Assembly: GCA_002886105.1 (NCBI GenBank)
Contig: CP025776.1
Span: 2,852,001-2,916,000 of the forward strand
DNA: 64,000 nt
Reading direction: 5' to 3'
DNA from: Enterobacter sp. EA-1
GTDB lineage: Bacteria > Pseudomonadota > Gammaproteobacteria > Enterobacterales > Enterobacteriaceae
Shown piece by piece: positions 23,313-33,538 of this stretch. Under the pieces are notes generated by a model that was not told where the DNA came from, did not search any database, and saw only the letters and a program-made list of their open reading frames with translations. The first letter of the stretch is position 1. Every line of letters starts with the position of its first letter. Both the position numbers and the translations under genes were made by a program.

Positions 23313-23752
23313 ATGACAACACTCTCCGCAGAAAGAATCGGCGGCTGGTTGCTCGGCCCTCTGGCACGGTTGCTGGTGGTATTGTTCAGCACGTCGCTGG
23401 CGTTATTAATGTACGGAACGGCATTATTGACGCCGCAAACCGTCACCATGCTCGGTACCATGCCCTTTCGCGATGCGCTGCTGTGGTTTGTGTCGTTCGC
23501 CTGCGCGATTGGTATCTGGTATTACACCTTCTGGCTGGTGATTGCCTTTTTTAAACGCCGCCGTAGCGTGCCGAAGCATTACATCGTCTGGTTGCTGATT
23601 TCCGTTTTGCTGGCGGTGAAAGCCTTTGCTTTTTCACCGGTTTCCGACGAACTGGCCCTGCGTCAGTTGCTGTTTCCATGCTTGCCGCCGCGTTAATGGT
23701 GCCCTATTTCAAGCGCTCCACGCGCGTTAAGAAGACCTTTATTAATCCGTAA
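23313..23752 (+). CDS. ydgK: YdgK, inner-membrane protein (DUF2569)
   Basis: Predicted inner-membrane protein with four hydrophobic helices (for instance LARLLVVLFSTSLALLMYGT and HYIVWLLISVLLAVKAFAF). Function unknown. The start MTTLSAERIGGWLLGPLARL is at 23313. A slip near 23678 shifts the last 25 codons; joined, the tail reads ALMVPYFKRSTRVKKTFINP with a stop at 23750-23752, as in E. coli. It precedes the rsx operon and is separated from it by a terminator. Confidence 0.88.
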
Positions 23753-23773
23753 TAACCTTACAGTTATCCTGTT

Positions 23774-23814
23774 GTCGCCCGGTGCTGTTTGACCGATAAT
23801 AGGCGGCTTTTTTT
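23774..23814 (+). terminator. terminator after ydgK
   Basis: Outer stem GTCGCC/GGCGGC and inner stem CGGT/ACCG, followed by seven T. Confidence 0.65.
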
Positions 23815-23829
23815 ATTTCAGGCCACATC

Positions 23830-24405
23830 ATGACAGACTATCTGCTGCTATTTATCGGAACGGTACTGGTCAATAACTTCGTGCTGGTGAAGTTTCTTGG
23901 CTTGTGTCCGTTTATGGGCGTATCCAAAAAACTGGAAAGCGCAATGGGCATGGGGCTGGCGACCACTTTCGTGATGACGCTGGCCTCCATCTGCGCCCGG
24001 CTCATCGATACCGGGTTCTGATCCCACTGGATTTAGTCTATCTGCGCACGCTGGCGTTTATTCTGATTATCGCTGTGGTGGTGCAATTCACCGAAATGGT
24101 GGTGCGCAAAACCAGCCCGGCGCTCTATCGCCTGCTGGGTATCTTCCTGCCGCTGATCACCACCAACTGTGCGGTGCTGGGCGTGGCTCTGCTCAATATC
24201 AACCTTGGGCACAACTTCATGCAGTCGGCGTTATATGGTTTTGCTGCCGCAGTAGGGTTCTCTCTGGTTATGGTGCTGTTTGCGGCGATCCGCGAACGCC
24301 GTTGCCGATGTGCCCGCCCCTTTTCGCGGCAATGCGATTGCATTAATCACCGCGGGCTTAATGTCTCTGGCCTTTATGGGCTTTAGTGGTCTGGTGAAAC
24401 TGTAA
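23830..24405 (+). CDS. rsxA: RsxA, Rnf-type electron transport subunit
   Basis: Membrane subunit of the Rsx (Rnf-type) complex, which in E. coli keeps SoxR reduced. About 193 residues, six helices. The start [20 protein letters not shown] is at 23830; the [19 protein letters not shown] segment matches. Breaks: 24011-24014 (CCTGG written CCGG in DTWVLIP) and about 24298-24305 (several bases lost in the expected RERLAVADVP, again at a CCTGG). A third CCTGG near 23997 is a plain T-to-C change (Trp to Arg). The stop at 24403-24405 overlaps the rsxB start. First gene of rsxABCDGE-nth. Confidence 0.93.
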
Positions 24406-24984
24406 TGAGTGCGATTTGGATAGCCGTTGCAGCCCTGAGCGTGCTCGGGTTGTTATTCGGCCTTATTCTCGGTTACGCCTCCCGCCGTTTTGCGGTAGAA
24501 GACGATCCGGTCGTTGAAAGAATTGACGAATTATTGCCGCAAAGCCAGTGCGGGCAGTGTGGCTACCCGGGCTGCCGCCCTTACGCTGGAAGCCGTGGGC
24601 AAACAAGGCGAAAAAATTAACCGCTGCGCCCCGGGCGGCGAAGCCGTGATGCTCAAAATCGCCACCCTGCTGAATGTCGATCCTCAACCGATTGACGGCG
24701 ATGCCGACGCCCGAGAGCCGGTGCGGATGCTGGCGATCATTGATGAAAGCAATTGCATTGGCTGCACCAAATGCATTCAGGCGTGTCCAGTGGACGCCAT
24801 CGTCGGCGCAACCCGCGCCATGCATACGGTGATGAGCGATCTTTGCACCGGTTGCAATCTTTGTGTGGATCCGTGCCCGACGCAGTGTATTGAACTGCGT
24901 CCGGTGGAAGCGACCACCCGTAACTGGAAATGGGATTTGCAGACCATTCCTGTGCGCACTATTGCTGTGGAACAACATGCTTAA
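24405..24984 (+). CDS. rsxB: RsxB, iron-sulfur subunit
   Basis: Ferredoxin-like subunit anchored by an N-terminal helix. It carries the [4Fe-4S] motif [14 protein letters not shown] and two ferredoxin clusters, [12 protein letters not shown] and [12 protein letters not shown]. The frame slips near 24580-24590 (expected [20 protein letters not shown]). About 192 residues joined. ATG 24405 overlaps the rsxA stop, and the end overlaps rsxC by eight bases, so translation is coupled through the operon. Confidence 0.94.
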
Positions 24985-27071
24985 GTTATTTTCCGCTTTC
25001 CGAAAAGACAAACTGTGGGATTTTCACGGCGGTATTCATCCGCCTGAAATGAAAACCCAATCCAACGGAACGCCGCTGCGTCAGATACCGCTGGCGAACC
25101 GTTTTGTCATCCCCCCTGAAACAGCATATCGGCGCTGAAGGCGAGCTGTGCGTGAAAGTGGGCGACACCGTCCTGCGCGGTCAGCCGCTGACCCGTGGTC
25201 GCGGCCGCATGCTGCCTGTACACGCGCCGACGTCCGGCGTTATTGCCGCTATTGCACCCCATTCGACGGCGCACCCTTCCGCACTGCCGGAAATGAGCGT
25301 GATCATTGACGCCGATGGTGAAGACCGCTGGATCGATCGCGATGGCTGGCAGGATTACCGTTCCCATAGCCGTGACGCGTTAATTACGCGTATCCACCAG
25401 TTCGGCGTCGCTGGTCTGGGCGGTGCAGGCTTCCCGACCGGCGCTAAGCTCCAGGCGGCGGCGATAAAATCGACACGCTGATTATTAATGCTGCCGAGTG
25501 CGAACCTTACATCACGGCGGACGATCGTCTGATGCAGGATTGTGCAGCACAAATTATGGAAGGCGTGCGCATCCCGGTGCACATTCTTCAGCCGCGTCAG
25601 ACCATTATTGGCATCGAAGATAACAAGCCGCAGGCCATTTCGATGATGCGTGCCGTGCTGGCGGGCAGTCACGATATTCAGCTGAAAGTGATCCCCACCA
25701 AATACCCATCCGGCGGCGCTAAACAGTTAACGCAAATCCTCACCGGTAAGCAGGTGCCGCACGGTGGGCGCTCTTCCGATATTGGCCTTCTGATGCAAAA
25801 CGTCGGAACCGCCTATGCAGTGAAACGCGCCATCATCGACGGCGAACCGCTGACCGAACGCGTGGTGACCTTAACCGGCGAAGCGGTCGCCCGGCCGGGC
25901 AACGTCTGGGCGCGCCTTGGTACGCCTGTTCGTCACTTGCTCGATGTCGCGGGTTTCTGCCCTCTGCGGAGCAACTGGTCATTATGGGCGGGCCGCTGAT
26001 GGGCTTCACCCTGCCGTGGCTCGATGTGCCGGTTGTCAAAATAACAAACTGCCTGCTGGCGCCTCCGCAAGCGAAATGGGCGAGCCGCAAGAAGAGAAAG
26101 GGTGTATCCGCTGTAGCGCCTGCGCCGATGCCTGTCCGGCGGATTTGCTGCCGCAGCAACTCTACTGGTTCAGTAAAGGTCAGCAGCACGATAAAGCCAC
26201 TGCGCACCATCTTTCCGACTGCATCGAGTGCGGCGCGTGCACTGGGTCTGCCCAAGTAATATCCCTCTGGTGCAATATTTCCGTCAGGAAAAGGCGGAGA
26301 TCGCCGCCATCGCCGAAGAAGAACGACGCAACGCTGGAAGCCAAAGCACGCTTTGAAGCCCGCCGAGGCGCGCACTGGAGCGCGACAAACTCGCGCGCCT
26401 CGAACGCCACAAGCAAGCCGCCGTGCAACCGGGTGCGAAAGATCAGCAGGCGATTGACGCGGCGCGCGTCCGTGAAAAACAGGCTACCGCCACGCAGCCG
26501 GTCGTGATTCAGGCAGGCGAGCAGCCGGATAACAGCGCAATGATCGCCGCGCGTGAAGCGCGAAAAGCGCAGGCACGTGCGCGCCGAGGCCGAAAAAAGC
26601 AGAGAACACAGAGCAGGCCCCCCCTGTGGCGGCAGAAAGCGCCGATCCGCGCAAAGCCGCCGTCGAAGCCATCGCGCGTGCCAAAGCACGCAAACTGGCG
26701 CAAAGCGGAACCGCCGAGCCACAACCGACCGTCGCAGAAGAACCGGTGGTGACTGATGCGCCTGTCGATCCGCGCAAAGCCGCTGTCGAAGCGGCCATCG
26801 CCCGCGCCAAAGCACGCAAGCTGGCGCAAAGCGGAACCGCCGAGCCACAACCGACCGTCGCAGAAGAACCTGTGGTGCCCGATGCGCCTGTCGATCCGCG
26901 CAAGGCCGCCGTCGAAGCAGCCATCGCGCGTGCCAAAGCACGTAAATTAGCCCAGACGCAGGCCGCCGTGCCTCAGGCAGCCAATGATGACCCACGCAAA
27001 GCCGCGGTTGCCGCCGCCATTGCCCGGGTTCAGGCGAAAAGAGTGCGCAACAAGCTGTCAACGAGGATTAA
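24977..27071 (+). CDS. rsxC: RsxC, NADH-binding subunit with repeat-rich tail
   Basis: Largest subunit of the complex. N-terminal part about 1-440: start [38 protein letters not shown] (flavin/NADH fold), then two [4Fe-4S] motifs [12 protein letters not shown] and CIECGACAWVCP. The C-terminal third is a charged Ala/Lys/Arg-rich coiled region with imperfect 42-residue repeats beginning [18 protein letters not shown]. Breaks: about 25118, 25465, 25955, 26070, 26239 (CCTGG site), 26320, 26363-26368 and 26584-26589 (both CCGAGG for CCAGG), and about 26376. It ends near VNED, one base before the rsxD start. Length near 700 residues; E. coli RsxC is 740, and repeat number varies. Confidence 0.92.
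26644..27015 (+). repeat. tandem repeat inside rsxC
   Basis: Repeat units begin with GAT-CCG-CGC at 26644, 26767 and 26893, and a partial unit starts at about 26989. Unit length is 126 bases (42 codons); the first unit is 123 because one Ala codon is missing. Units two and three are almost identical at the DNA level, which suggests recent duplication or homogenisation. Confidence 0.8.
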
Positions 27072-28126
27072 ATGGTTTTCAGAATCGCAAGTTCCCCCTA
27101 TACCCATAACCAGCGTCAGACCTCGCGCATTATGCTGCTGGTCACGCTGGCGACACCTGCCCGGCATCGCGGCGCAATTATGGTTTTTCGGCTGGGGAAC
27201 ACTGTTACAAATCGTACTCGCCATTGTGAGCGCCCTCGGCGGCAGAAGCGCTGGTGCTGACATTACGCAAACAGCGCGTCGGTCAGATTCTGGCAGACAA
27301 CTCCGCCCTGCTTACCGGGCTTCTGCTTGCCATCAGTATTCCGTCTCTTGCGCCCGTGGTGGATGGTGGTGCTGGGTACCGTGTTCGCAGTGATCATCGC
27401 CAAGCAACTCTATGGCGGACTGGGGCATAACCCGTTTAACCCGGCGATGATTGGTTATGTGGTGTTGCTGATCTCTTTCCCGGTGCAGATGACCAGTTGG
27501 CTGCCGCCGTACGACATCGCCCGTACCGCGCCCGGTTTTCTCGATGCCATGCAGATGATTTTTACCGGGCATACCGCCGCAGGCGCAACCATGGAAAACC
27601 TGCGTATTGGTATCGATGGCATAAGCCGGGCGACCCCGCTTGATACCTTCAAAACGTCATTGCATGCCGGCCACAGCGTTGAGCAGATCATGCAATATCC
27701 GATTTACAGCGGTGTGCTCGCAGGTGCAGGCTGGCAGTGGGTCAACCTCGGTTATCTGGCTGGCGGTGTGTTCCTGCTGTGGCAGAAAACCATTCGCTGG
27801 CATATTCCGGTCAGTTTCCTCGTCACACTGGCTCTCTGCGCCACGCTGGGTTGGATCTTTTCGCCTGCGTCGCTGGCCGCGCCGCAGCTTCATTTGCTCT
27901 CCGGCGCAACGATGCTGGGAGCGTTCTTTATTCTTACCGATCCGGTGACCGCCTCGACCACCAATAAAGGTCGCCTGATTTTTTGGCGCACTGGCTGGTC
28001 TGCTGGTGTGGTTGATCCGCAGTTTTGGCGGCTATCCGGACGGTGTGGCTTTTGCGGTGTTGCTGGCCAACATTACCGTGCCGTTGATTGACTACTACGC
28101 GCCCGCGCGCGTACGGGCATCGCTAA
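27072..28126 (+). CDS. rsxD: RsxD, membrane flavoprotein subunit
   Basis: Membrane subunit of the Rsx complex, about 350 residues, that binds FMN covalently. The start [20 protein letters not shown] is at 27072, directly after the rsxC stop. The flavin-attachment segment [20 protein letters not shown] is intact, and [20 protein letters not shown] marks the C-terminus. Breaks: about 27150, 27245, 27350, 27985 and 28100. The stop at 28124-28126 lies ten bases before rsxG. Confidence 0.92.
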
Positions 28127-28135
28127 GGAGCCGGT

Positions 28136-28754
28136 ATGCTAAAAACAATGCGCAAACATGGTCTGACGCTGGCGTTGTTCGCCGCCGGTTCCACCGGGCT
28201 GACGGCCGCCATCGATCAGATGACCAAAACCACCATTGCCGGGCAGGCAGCGATACAGCAAAAGCGCTGTTCGATCAGGTTATCGCGGGCGATAGCTATA
28301 ATAACGCGTTGCAACAGAGCTGTTATCTGGTTAGCGACCCGGCGCTGGGTAAAGGTCAGCATCATCTGTGGATCGCCAAAAAGATGAACAACCGGTGGCG
28401 GCAATTATCGAAGCCACTGCGCCGGACGGCTATTCTGGCGCTATTCAGTTGCTGGTTGGCGCGGATTTTAATGGCACTGTTCTGGGTGTTCGCGTCACGG
28501 AGCACCACGAAACGCCCGGTCTTGGCGACAAAATTGAACGGCGTATTTCCGACTGGATCACCCACTTTTCCGGGAAGAAAATAGACGGCGCTACCGACAG
28601 CCACTTTGCGGTGAAAAAAGACGGCGGCGATTTCGACCAGTTTACCGGCGCCACCATCACCCCGCGCGCAGTCGTTAACGCGGTAAAACGCACCGGCTTG
28701 TACGCAATGACGCTCCCTGAGCAGTTACCCCGTTTGCCGGTTTGTGGAGAGTAA
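28136..28754 (+). CDS. rsxG: RsxG, periplasmic flavoprotein subunit
   Basis: Subunit with one N-terminal membrane helix and a periplasmic domain carrying covalent FMN on the Thr of [15 protein letters not shown]. The start [20 protein letters not shown] is at 28136 with a GGAG ribosome site. [20 protein letters not shown] and [14 protein letters not shown] match the family. Breaks near 28255 and 28385. It ends CGE at 28754; rsxE starts three bases on. Confidence 0.93.
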
Positions 28755-28757
28755 ACC

Positions 28758-29451
28758 ATGAGCGAAGTCAAAGACGTTATCGTCCAGTGGATTGTGGAAA
28801 AACAACTCCGCACTGGTTCAGTTGTTGGGGATGTGCCCCCTGCTGGCGGTCACCTCCACCGCAACCAACGCCCTCGGTTTGGGACTGGCAACCACGCTGG
28901 TGTTAACCCTCACCAACCTGTTTATCTCTTCCCTGCGCCGCTGGACGCCGGATGAGATCCGAATTCCCATTTACGTGATGATTATCGCTTCAGTGGTAAG
29001 CGCCGTGCAGATGCTGATCAACGCCTATGCGTTTGGCCTCTATCAGTCGCTGGGGATCTTTATTCCGCTGATTGTCACCAACTGTATTGTCGTGGGGCGT
29101 GCGGAAGCCTTTGCTGCCAAAAAGGCCCGGCGCTGTCGGCACTGGACGGTTTTTTCTATCGGCATGGGCGCGACCAGCGCTATGTTTGTGCTGGGTTCCC
29201 TGCGCGAGATTCTTGGCAACGGTACGCTGTTCGACGGTGCTGATGGGTTACTGGGCAGTTGGGCAAAGGTGCTGCGCATTGAAGTGTTCCATACCGATTC
29301 GCCCTTTTACTGGCGATGTTGCCGAGGCATTTATCGGCCCTCGGGCATGATGCTGGCCGTGAAGTATCTGATTGATCAAAAAATGAAAAAACGACGCGAA
29401 GCAGCAGCGGTCGCCAGTGAAGATCCGCAGGCGTCGCCCGGGAAGGCATAA
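28758..29451 (+). CDS. rsxE: RsxE, membrane subunit
   Basis: Six-helix membrane subunit related to RsxA; in Rnf complexes the two form the membrane core. The start [10 protein letters not shown] is at 28758; the next expected residues [20 protein letters not shown] appear after a slip at about 28791, where CCAGGG is written CCAGTGG. Motifs: [16 protein letters not shown] and [20 protein letters not shown]. The region 29310-29345 is garbled around CCGAGG at 29332-29337 (expected LLAMLPPGAFIGLG). The last codon overlaps the nth start by one base. Confidence 0.92.
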
Positions 29452-30083
29452 TGAACAAAGCGAAACGGCTGGAAATATTATCCCGCTTACGGGAAAACAA
29501 TCCGCATCCCACCACGGAGCTGAATTTTAACTCTCCGTTCGAACTGCTGATCGCGGTGTTGCTCTCCGCGCAGGCGACCGATGTCAGCGTCAATAAAGCC
29601 ACCGCCTTGCTCTACCCGGTTGCGAATACGCCGAAAGCAATGCTGGAGTTAGGGGTGGAAGGCGTGAAGCAGTACATCAAGACCATTGGTCTGTTTAACA
29701 GCAAAGCCGAAAATGTCATCAAGACCTGCCGCATTTTGCTGGAACAACACGGTGGTGAGGTCCCGGAAGATCGGGCGGCGCTGGAGGCGTTACCGGGCGT
29801 CGGGCGCAAAACGGCGAACGTGGTACTGAATACCGCCTTCGGCTGGCCGACAATCGCCGTGGATACGCATATTTTTCGCGTCTCCAACCGCACCGGGTTT
29901 GCGCCGGGCAAAAATGTGGAGCAGGTGGAAGAGAAACTGCTGAAGGTCGTCCCGGCGGAATTTAAGGTCGATTGCCATCACTGGCTGATCCTGCACGGGC
30001 GATACACCTGCATCGCCCGTAAACCGCGTTGCGGCTCCTGCATTATCGAAGATCTGTGCGAATACGGCGACAAGACGGACTGA
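29451..30083 (+). CDS. nth: Nth, endonuclease III
   Basis: Base-excision repair glycosylase/AP lyase for oxidised pyrimidines. It is uninterrupted at 210 residues. The helix-hairpin-helix reads LPGVGRKTANVV with the catalytic Lys120, and Asp138 lies in AVDTHIFRV. The [4Fe-4S] cysteines are the four of CIARKPRCGSCIIEDLC near the C-terminus. ATG 29451 overlaps the rsxE stop, so it is the last gene of the rsx operon, as in E. coli. Confidence 0.97.
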   Translation: MNKAKRLEILSRLRENNPHPTTELNFNSPFELLIAVLLSAQATDVSVNKATALLYPVANTPKAMLELGVEGVKQYIKTIGLFNSKAENVIKTCRILLEQHGGEVPEDRAALEALPGVGRKTANVVLNTAFGWPTIAVDTHIFRVSNRTGFAPGKNVEQVEEKLLKVVPAEFKVDCHHWLILHGRYTCIARKPRCGSCIIEDLCEYGDKTD

Positions 30084-30089
30084 GCATTC

Positions 30090-30515
30090 TCAGAACGGGC
30101 GCATCACGGCCAGCAGTATAATCAACGCCAGCGCAATAATCGTCAGTGCGGTGGCTTTTGCTATCATCCCTGCGCCCTTTACGGCTTCGCCTGCCGCCAT
30201 ACGGCGCAACGTTGCTGAGAGAAAACCGTGCAGGCCGGAGAGCAACACCACCAGCACCAGTTTTAACACCAGCCACATATGCGGCAGCTGACCGTGCGCC
30301 ACAATCATCACTACCCCGGCGACCCACAGTAGCAGCATCGCAGGCGTCGTTACGCGGCGACTCCAGCTACGCACATCCCTGAGCAGGCCAGAGACAGTGG
30401 TCAAATCCTTCTGTGCAGCGCTCCAGCTTGCTACCACTGTCATCACTAATATTCCGCCAATCCAGACAATCGCCGCAATAATATGCAACGCATTGAGCCA
30501 CGGGTGAAAATTCAT
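30090..30515 (-). CDS. CopD/HemJ-like integral membrane protein
   Basis: Uninterrupted 141-residue protein with four hydrophobic helices at about 9-30, 57-75, 80-99 and 117-138. The patterns LNALHIIAAIVWIGGIL (His11) and MWLVLKLVLVVLLSGLHGFL (Trp81, Lys85, His96) are shared by the CopD family and by HemJ-type protoporphyrinogen oxidases. In HemJ, matching His and Lys residues are needed for activity, but I cannot tell heme synthesis from a copper-related role here. It converges on nth with six bases between stops. E. coli K-12 has no gene here. No frame breaks, normal codon use. Confidence 0.75.
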   Translation of the reverse strand: MNFHPWLNALHIIAAIVWIGGILVMTVVASWSAAQKDLTTVSGLLRDVRSWSRRVTTPAMLLLWVAGVVMIVAHGQLPHMWLVLKLVLVVLLSGLHGFLSATLRRMAAGEAVKGAGMIAKATALTIIALALIILLAVMRPF

Positions 30516-31249
30516 GTTTTAACTCCGAAGAAAAGGACAGACAGAAGTCTGACAGCGCAACCGCGCGCTGTCATGAACAAAGCGCGGCATAATCACAAAA
30601 GTACGACATTTTTGATTTACTGCAGGTCGCCGCCACCAGAAATACGGCCTGAACGTGCTGATTTTCCATCGTTCATCGACGTGACGACTTTCACATCTTT
30701 GAAAGTTGTTTTTGTCGAGGATTATCCGGAAACAGTCCTGATGAACGCTGATAATCCTCCTCTTATACGCATTTAATGAGATTAATCCTTTTTTAGAAGA
30801 AAAAAATCCTACCTCCCTGTGATAATCGTTACATTGCTAATGCCTTGTTAAAAAGCGCATCTTCGCCAGAACACTTCGACCATAGAACAAAGTTTAAGCA
30901 GTCATCTTCCATAGATATAACCAGATACATTTTATAAAGCAGTCCAATACACTGCATTATCAGCAAAACAGCAGAACATACACCTTTCACGGGGATGGCG
31001 AGGCTTGAATGTAGAGGAAAAAACCATGTTTATTGAGATGGTGAAATTTAACTCTGAATAACAATTAAAATTACCGAGCAATGTAACGACATAGATCTAT
31101 GTAACAGAATATGTCAAAGGGCTTGCCTGAAAGCGCAGGATAGTGAACATTACCCGCCGTTTCCCCTCCCAATATAACTATAAGCGTGATGAACTCTGGT
31201 CATTGCGCGCCGAACACCGTTAATATGGGATGTAAAAAAAGAGGTATAT
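30516..31249. other. long upstream region of dtpA
   Basis: About 730 bases with no convincing gene. It is AT-rich towards dtpA. Ten-base perfect arms at 30717-30726 and 30750-30759 form a possible hairpin with a 23-base loop; no T-run follows. Short open frames here have no family resemblance. Confidence 0.5.
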
Positions 31250-32763
31250 GTGTCGACTGCAAACAAACCAACCGAAAGCGTCAGTTTGAACGCTTTTAAA
31301 CAACCGAAGGCGTTCTATCTCATCTTCTCTATCGAATTATGGGAACGTTTTGGTTATTACGGCCTGCGGGGCGGATCATGGCCGTTTACCCGGGTAAAAC
31401 AACTGGGTATGTCAGAAGCGGACTCTATCACCCTGTTCTCCTCCTTTAGCGCACTGGTTTATGGCACGGGTTGCCATTGGCGGCTGGCTGGGCGACAAAG
31501 TGCTGGGCACAAAACGCGTTATCATGCTGGGCGCCATCGTGCTGGCAGTGGGTTACGCGCTGGTGGCTTGGTCTGGTCACGACGCAGGCATCGTGTATAT
31601 GGGGATGGCGGCGATCGCCGTGGGTAACGGCCTGTTTAAAGCTAACCCCTCTTCCCTGCTCTCAACCTGCTACGCAAAAGATGACCCGCGTCTGGACGGT
31701 GCATTTACCATGTATTACATGTCCGTCAACGTCGGTTCCTTCTTCCTCGATGCTGGCGACACCGTGGCTGGCCGCGAAGTTCGGCTGGAGCACCGCCTTC
31801 GGTCTGAGCGTTGTTGGCCTGCTGATCACCATCGTTAACTTCTCCTTCTGCAAACGTTGGGTGAAAAACTACGGCTCTAAACCAGACTTCGAACCGGTGC
31901 GTGTTGGCTACCTGCTGGCAACCATCGTGGGTATCGTGGTGCTGGTGGCTATCGCTACCCTCGGGTTGCTGCACAACCCGAGGGCATCGCACGCATGGTG
32001 CTGGGCGTGGTCGCCCTCGGGGATTATCACCATCTTTGCCAAAGAGACGTTCGCACTGAAAGGCGCGGCGCGTCGTAAAATGATCGTTGCCTTTATTCTT
32101 ATGCTGCAGGCGATTGTTTTCTTCATTCTGTACAGCCAGATGCCGACATCGCTGAACTTCTTCGCTATCCGCAACGTGGAGCACACCCTGTTCGGCATCG
32201 CGTTTGAACCGGAGCAATATCAGGCCCTGAACCCATTCTGGATCATCATTGGTGGCCCGATTCTGGCCGCCATCTATAACAAGATGGGCGACACCCTGCC
32301 CATGCCGCACAAATTCGCTATCGGCATGGTACTGTGCTCAGGCGCTTTCCTGATCCTGCCGCTGGGCGCTAAATTCGCCTCCGACGCGGGTATCGTTTCT
32401 GTGAGCTGGCTGATTGCAAGCTATGGCCTGCAGAGCATCGGAGAGCTGATGATTTCCGGCCTCGGCACGGCGATGGTGGCACAACTGGTGCCGCAGCGTC
32501 TGATGGGCTTTATCATGGGTAGCTGGTTCCTGACCACCGCAGGTGCAAACATTATCGCTGGCTATGTCGCGAACCAGATGGCCATTCCGGAAAATGTGAC
32601 CGATCCACTGATGTCACTGAACATCTACGGCAGCGTTTTCCTGCAAATCGGTGTTGTCACTGCGGTGATTGCCGTGCTGATGATCCTGACCGCGCCGAAG
32701 CTGAATCGCATGACCCAGAGCGACGACAGCGCCAGCAAAGCGACTGAAACCGCCACCGCTTAA
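31250..32763 (+). CDS. dtpA: DtpA, proton-dependent di/tripeptide transporter
   Basis: POT/PTR-family proton symporter for di- and tripeptides, about 500 residues with 14 helices. The start is GTG 31250 ([20 protein letters not shown] follows), with GAGG just upstream, as in E. coli. The family motif ELWERFGYY is intact, then [20 protein letters not shown] and the long open C-terminal half from about 32040. Breaks: about 31367-31372, 31389-31394 (CCTGG written CCCGGG), 31465, 31745, about 31970, 31978-31983 (CCGAGG for CCAGG) and 32019. A strong terminator follows. Confidence 0.95.
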
Positions 32764-32786
32764 CCTTCGCGGGGAACACGAAATTT

Positions 32787-32820
32787 AAAGCCGCTAACGC
32801 ACGTTAGCGGCTTTTTTTTA
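32787..32820 (+). terminator. terminator after dtpA
   Basis: AAAGCCGCTAACG/CGTTAGCGGCTTT stem followed by a T run. Confidence 0.9.
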
Positions 32821-32869
32821 TTCCACTGCGTAATAACCTATGACCGAAATCAGCCATAAGGAAACAATA

Positions 32870-33467
32870 ATGAAACTGTTTTACAAAGCCTGCTCCCTTG
32901 CCTCCCACATTACCCTGCGCGAAGCCGGGAAAGAGGTCTCCTCCTCAGCGTCGATTTGATGAAAAACGCCTTGAGAACGGCGATGACTTTTTCGCTATCA
33001 ACCCAAAAGGCCGAGTTCCTGCGCTGCTGCTGGACGACAGTACGCTGATCACAGAAGGCGTGGCGATCATGCAATACGTGGCGGACAACGCACCAGAGAG
33101 CCAATTGCTGGCACCAGTGGGCGCATTACCACGTTACAAGACGCTGGAGTGGCTCAACTTTATCGCAACGGAGCTGCACAAGGGCTTCACACCGCTTTTC
33201 CGTCCGGATACACCGGAAGAATACAAACCCAGCGTGCGCGCATTACTGGAGAAAAAACTGCAGTATGTTAACGACACATTGAGCCATCAGGCGTGGATCA
33301 GCGGCGCACACTTCACCGTTGCCGATGCTTACCTGTTCACCGTGTTGCGCTGGGCGCGCGCGGTGAAACTGAATCTGGCTGAACTGACGCACATCGACGA
33401 CTATATGGCGCGCGTTGCAGCACGCCCGGCAGTGGCTGCCGCAATGGCGGCGGAAGGGATTGCGTAA
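32870..33467 (+). CDS. gstA: GstA, glutathione S-transferase
   Basis: Beta-class glutathione transferase, about 201 residues. The N-terminal thioredoxin-like domain starts MKLFYK; the expected KPGACSLASH, with the active Cys, has lost bases at about 32888 where a CCTGG should be. A further slip lies near 32940. From 32950 the frame is open: [20 protein letters not shown] (the cis-Pro region that binds glutathione) and the helical domain [20 protein letters not shown]. It ends at 33467 and shares a palindromic terminator with pdxY. Confidence 0.93.
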
Positions 33468-33513
33468 GGATTTAGCGCAGGTCTGAGAGCGAACGCGCTA
33501 TCAGACTGGAGAG

Positions 33514-33538
33514 AAAGGCGGGATATCCCGCCTTTTTT
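33514..33538. terminator. bidirectional terminator gstA/pdxY
   Basis: Perfect palindrome AAAGGCGGGATATCCCGCCTTT at 33514-33535 with A and T runs on its two sides. The pdxY stop codon overlaps its right end. Confidence 0.88.

Noticed and set aside
26180-27061. Long minus-strand open frame opposite the rsxC tail
   Set aside because: It is the mirror of the repetitive charged rsxC region; Arg/Leu-rich composition and codon pattern are those of an antisense shadow.
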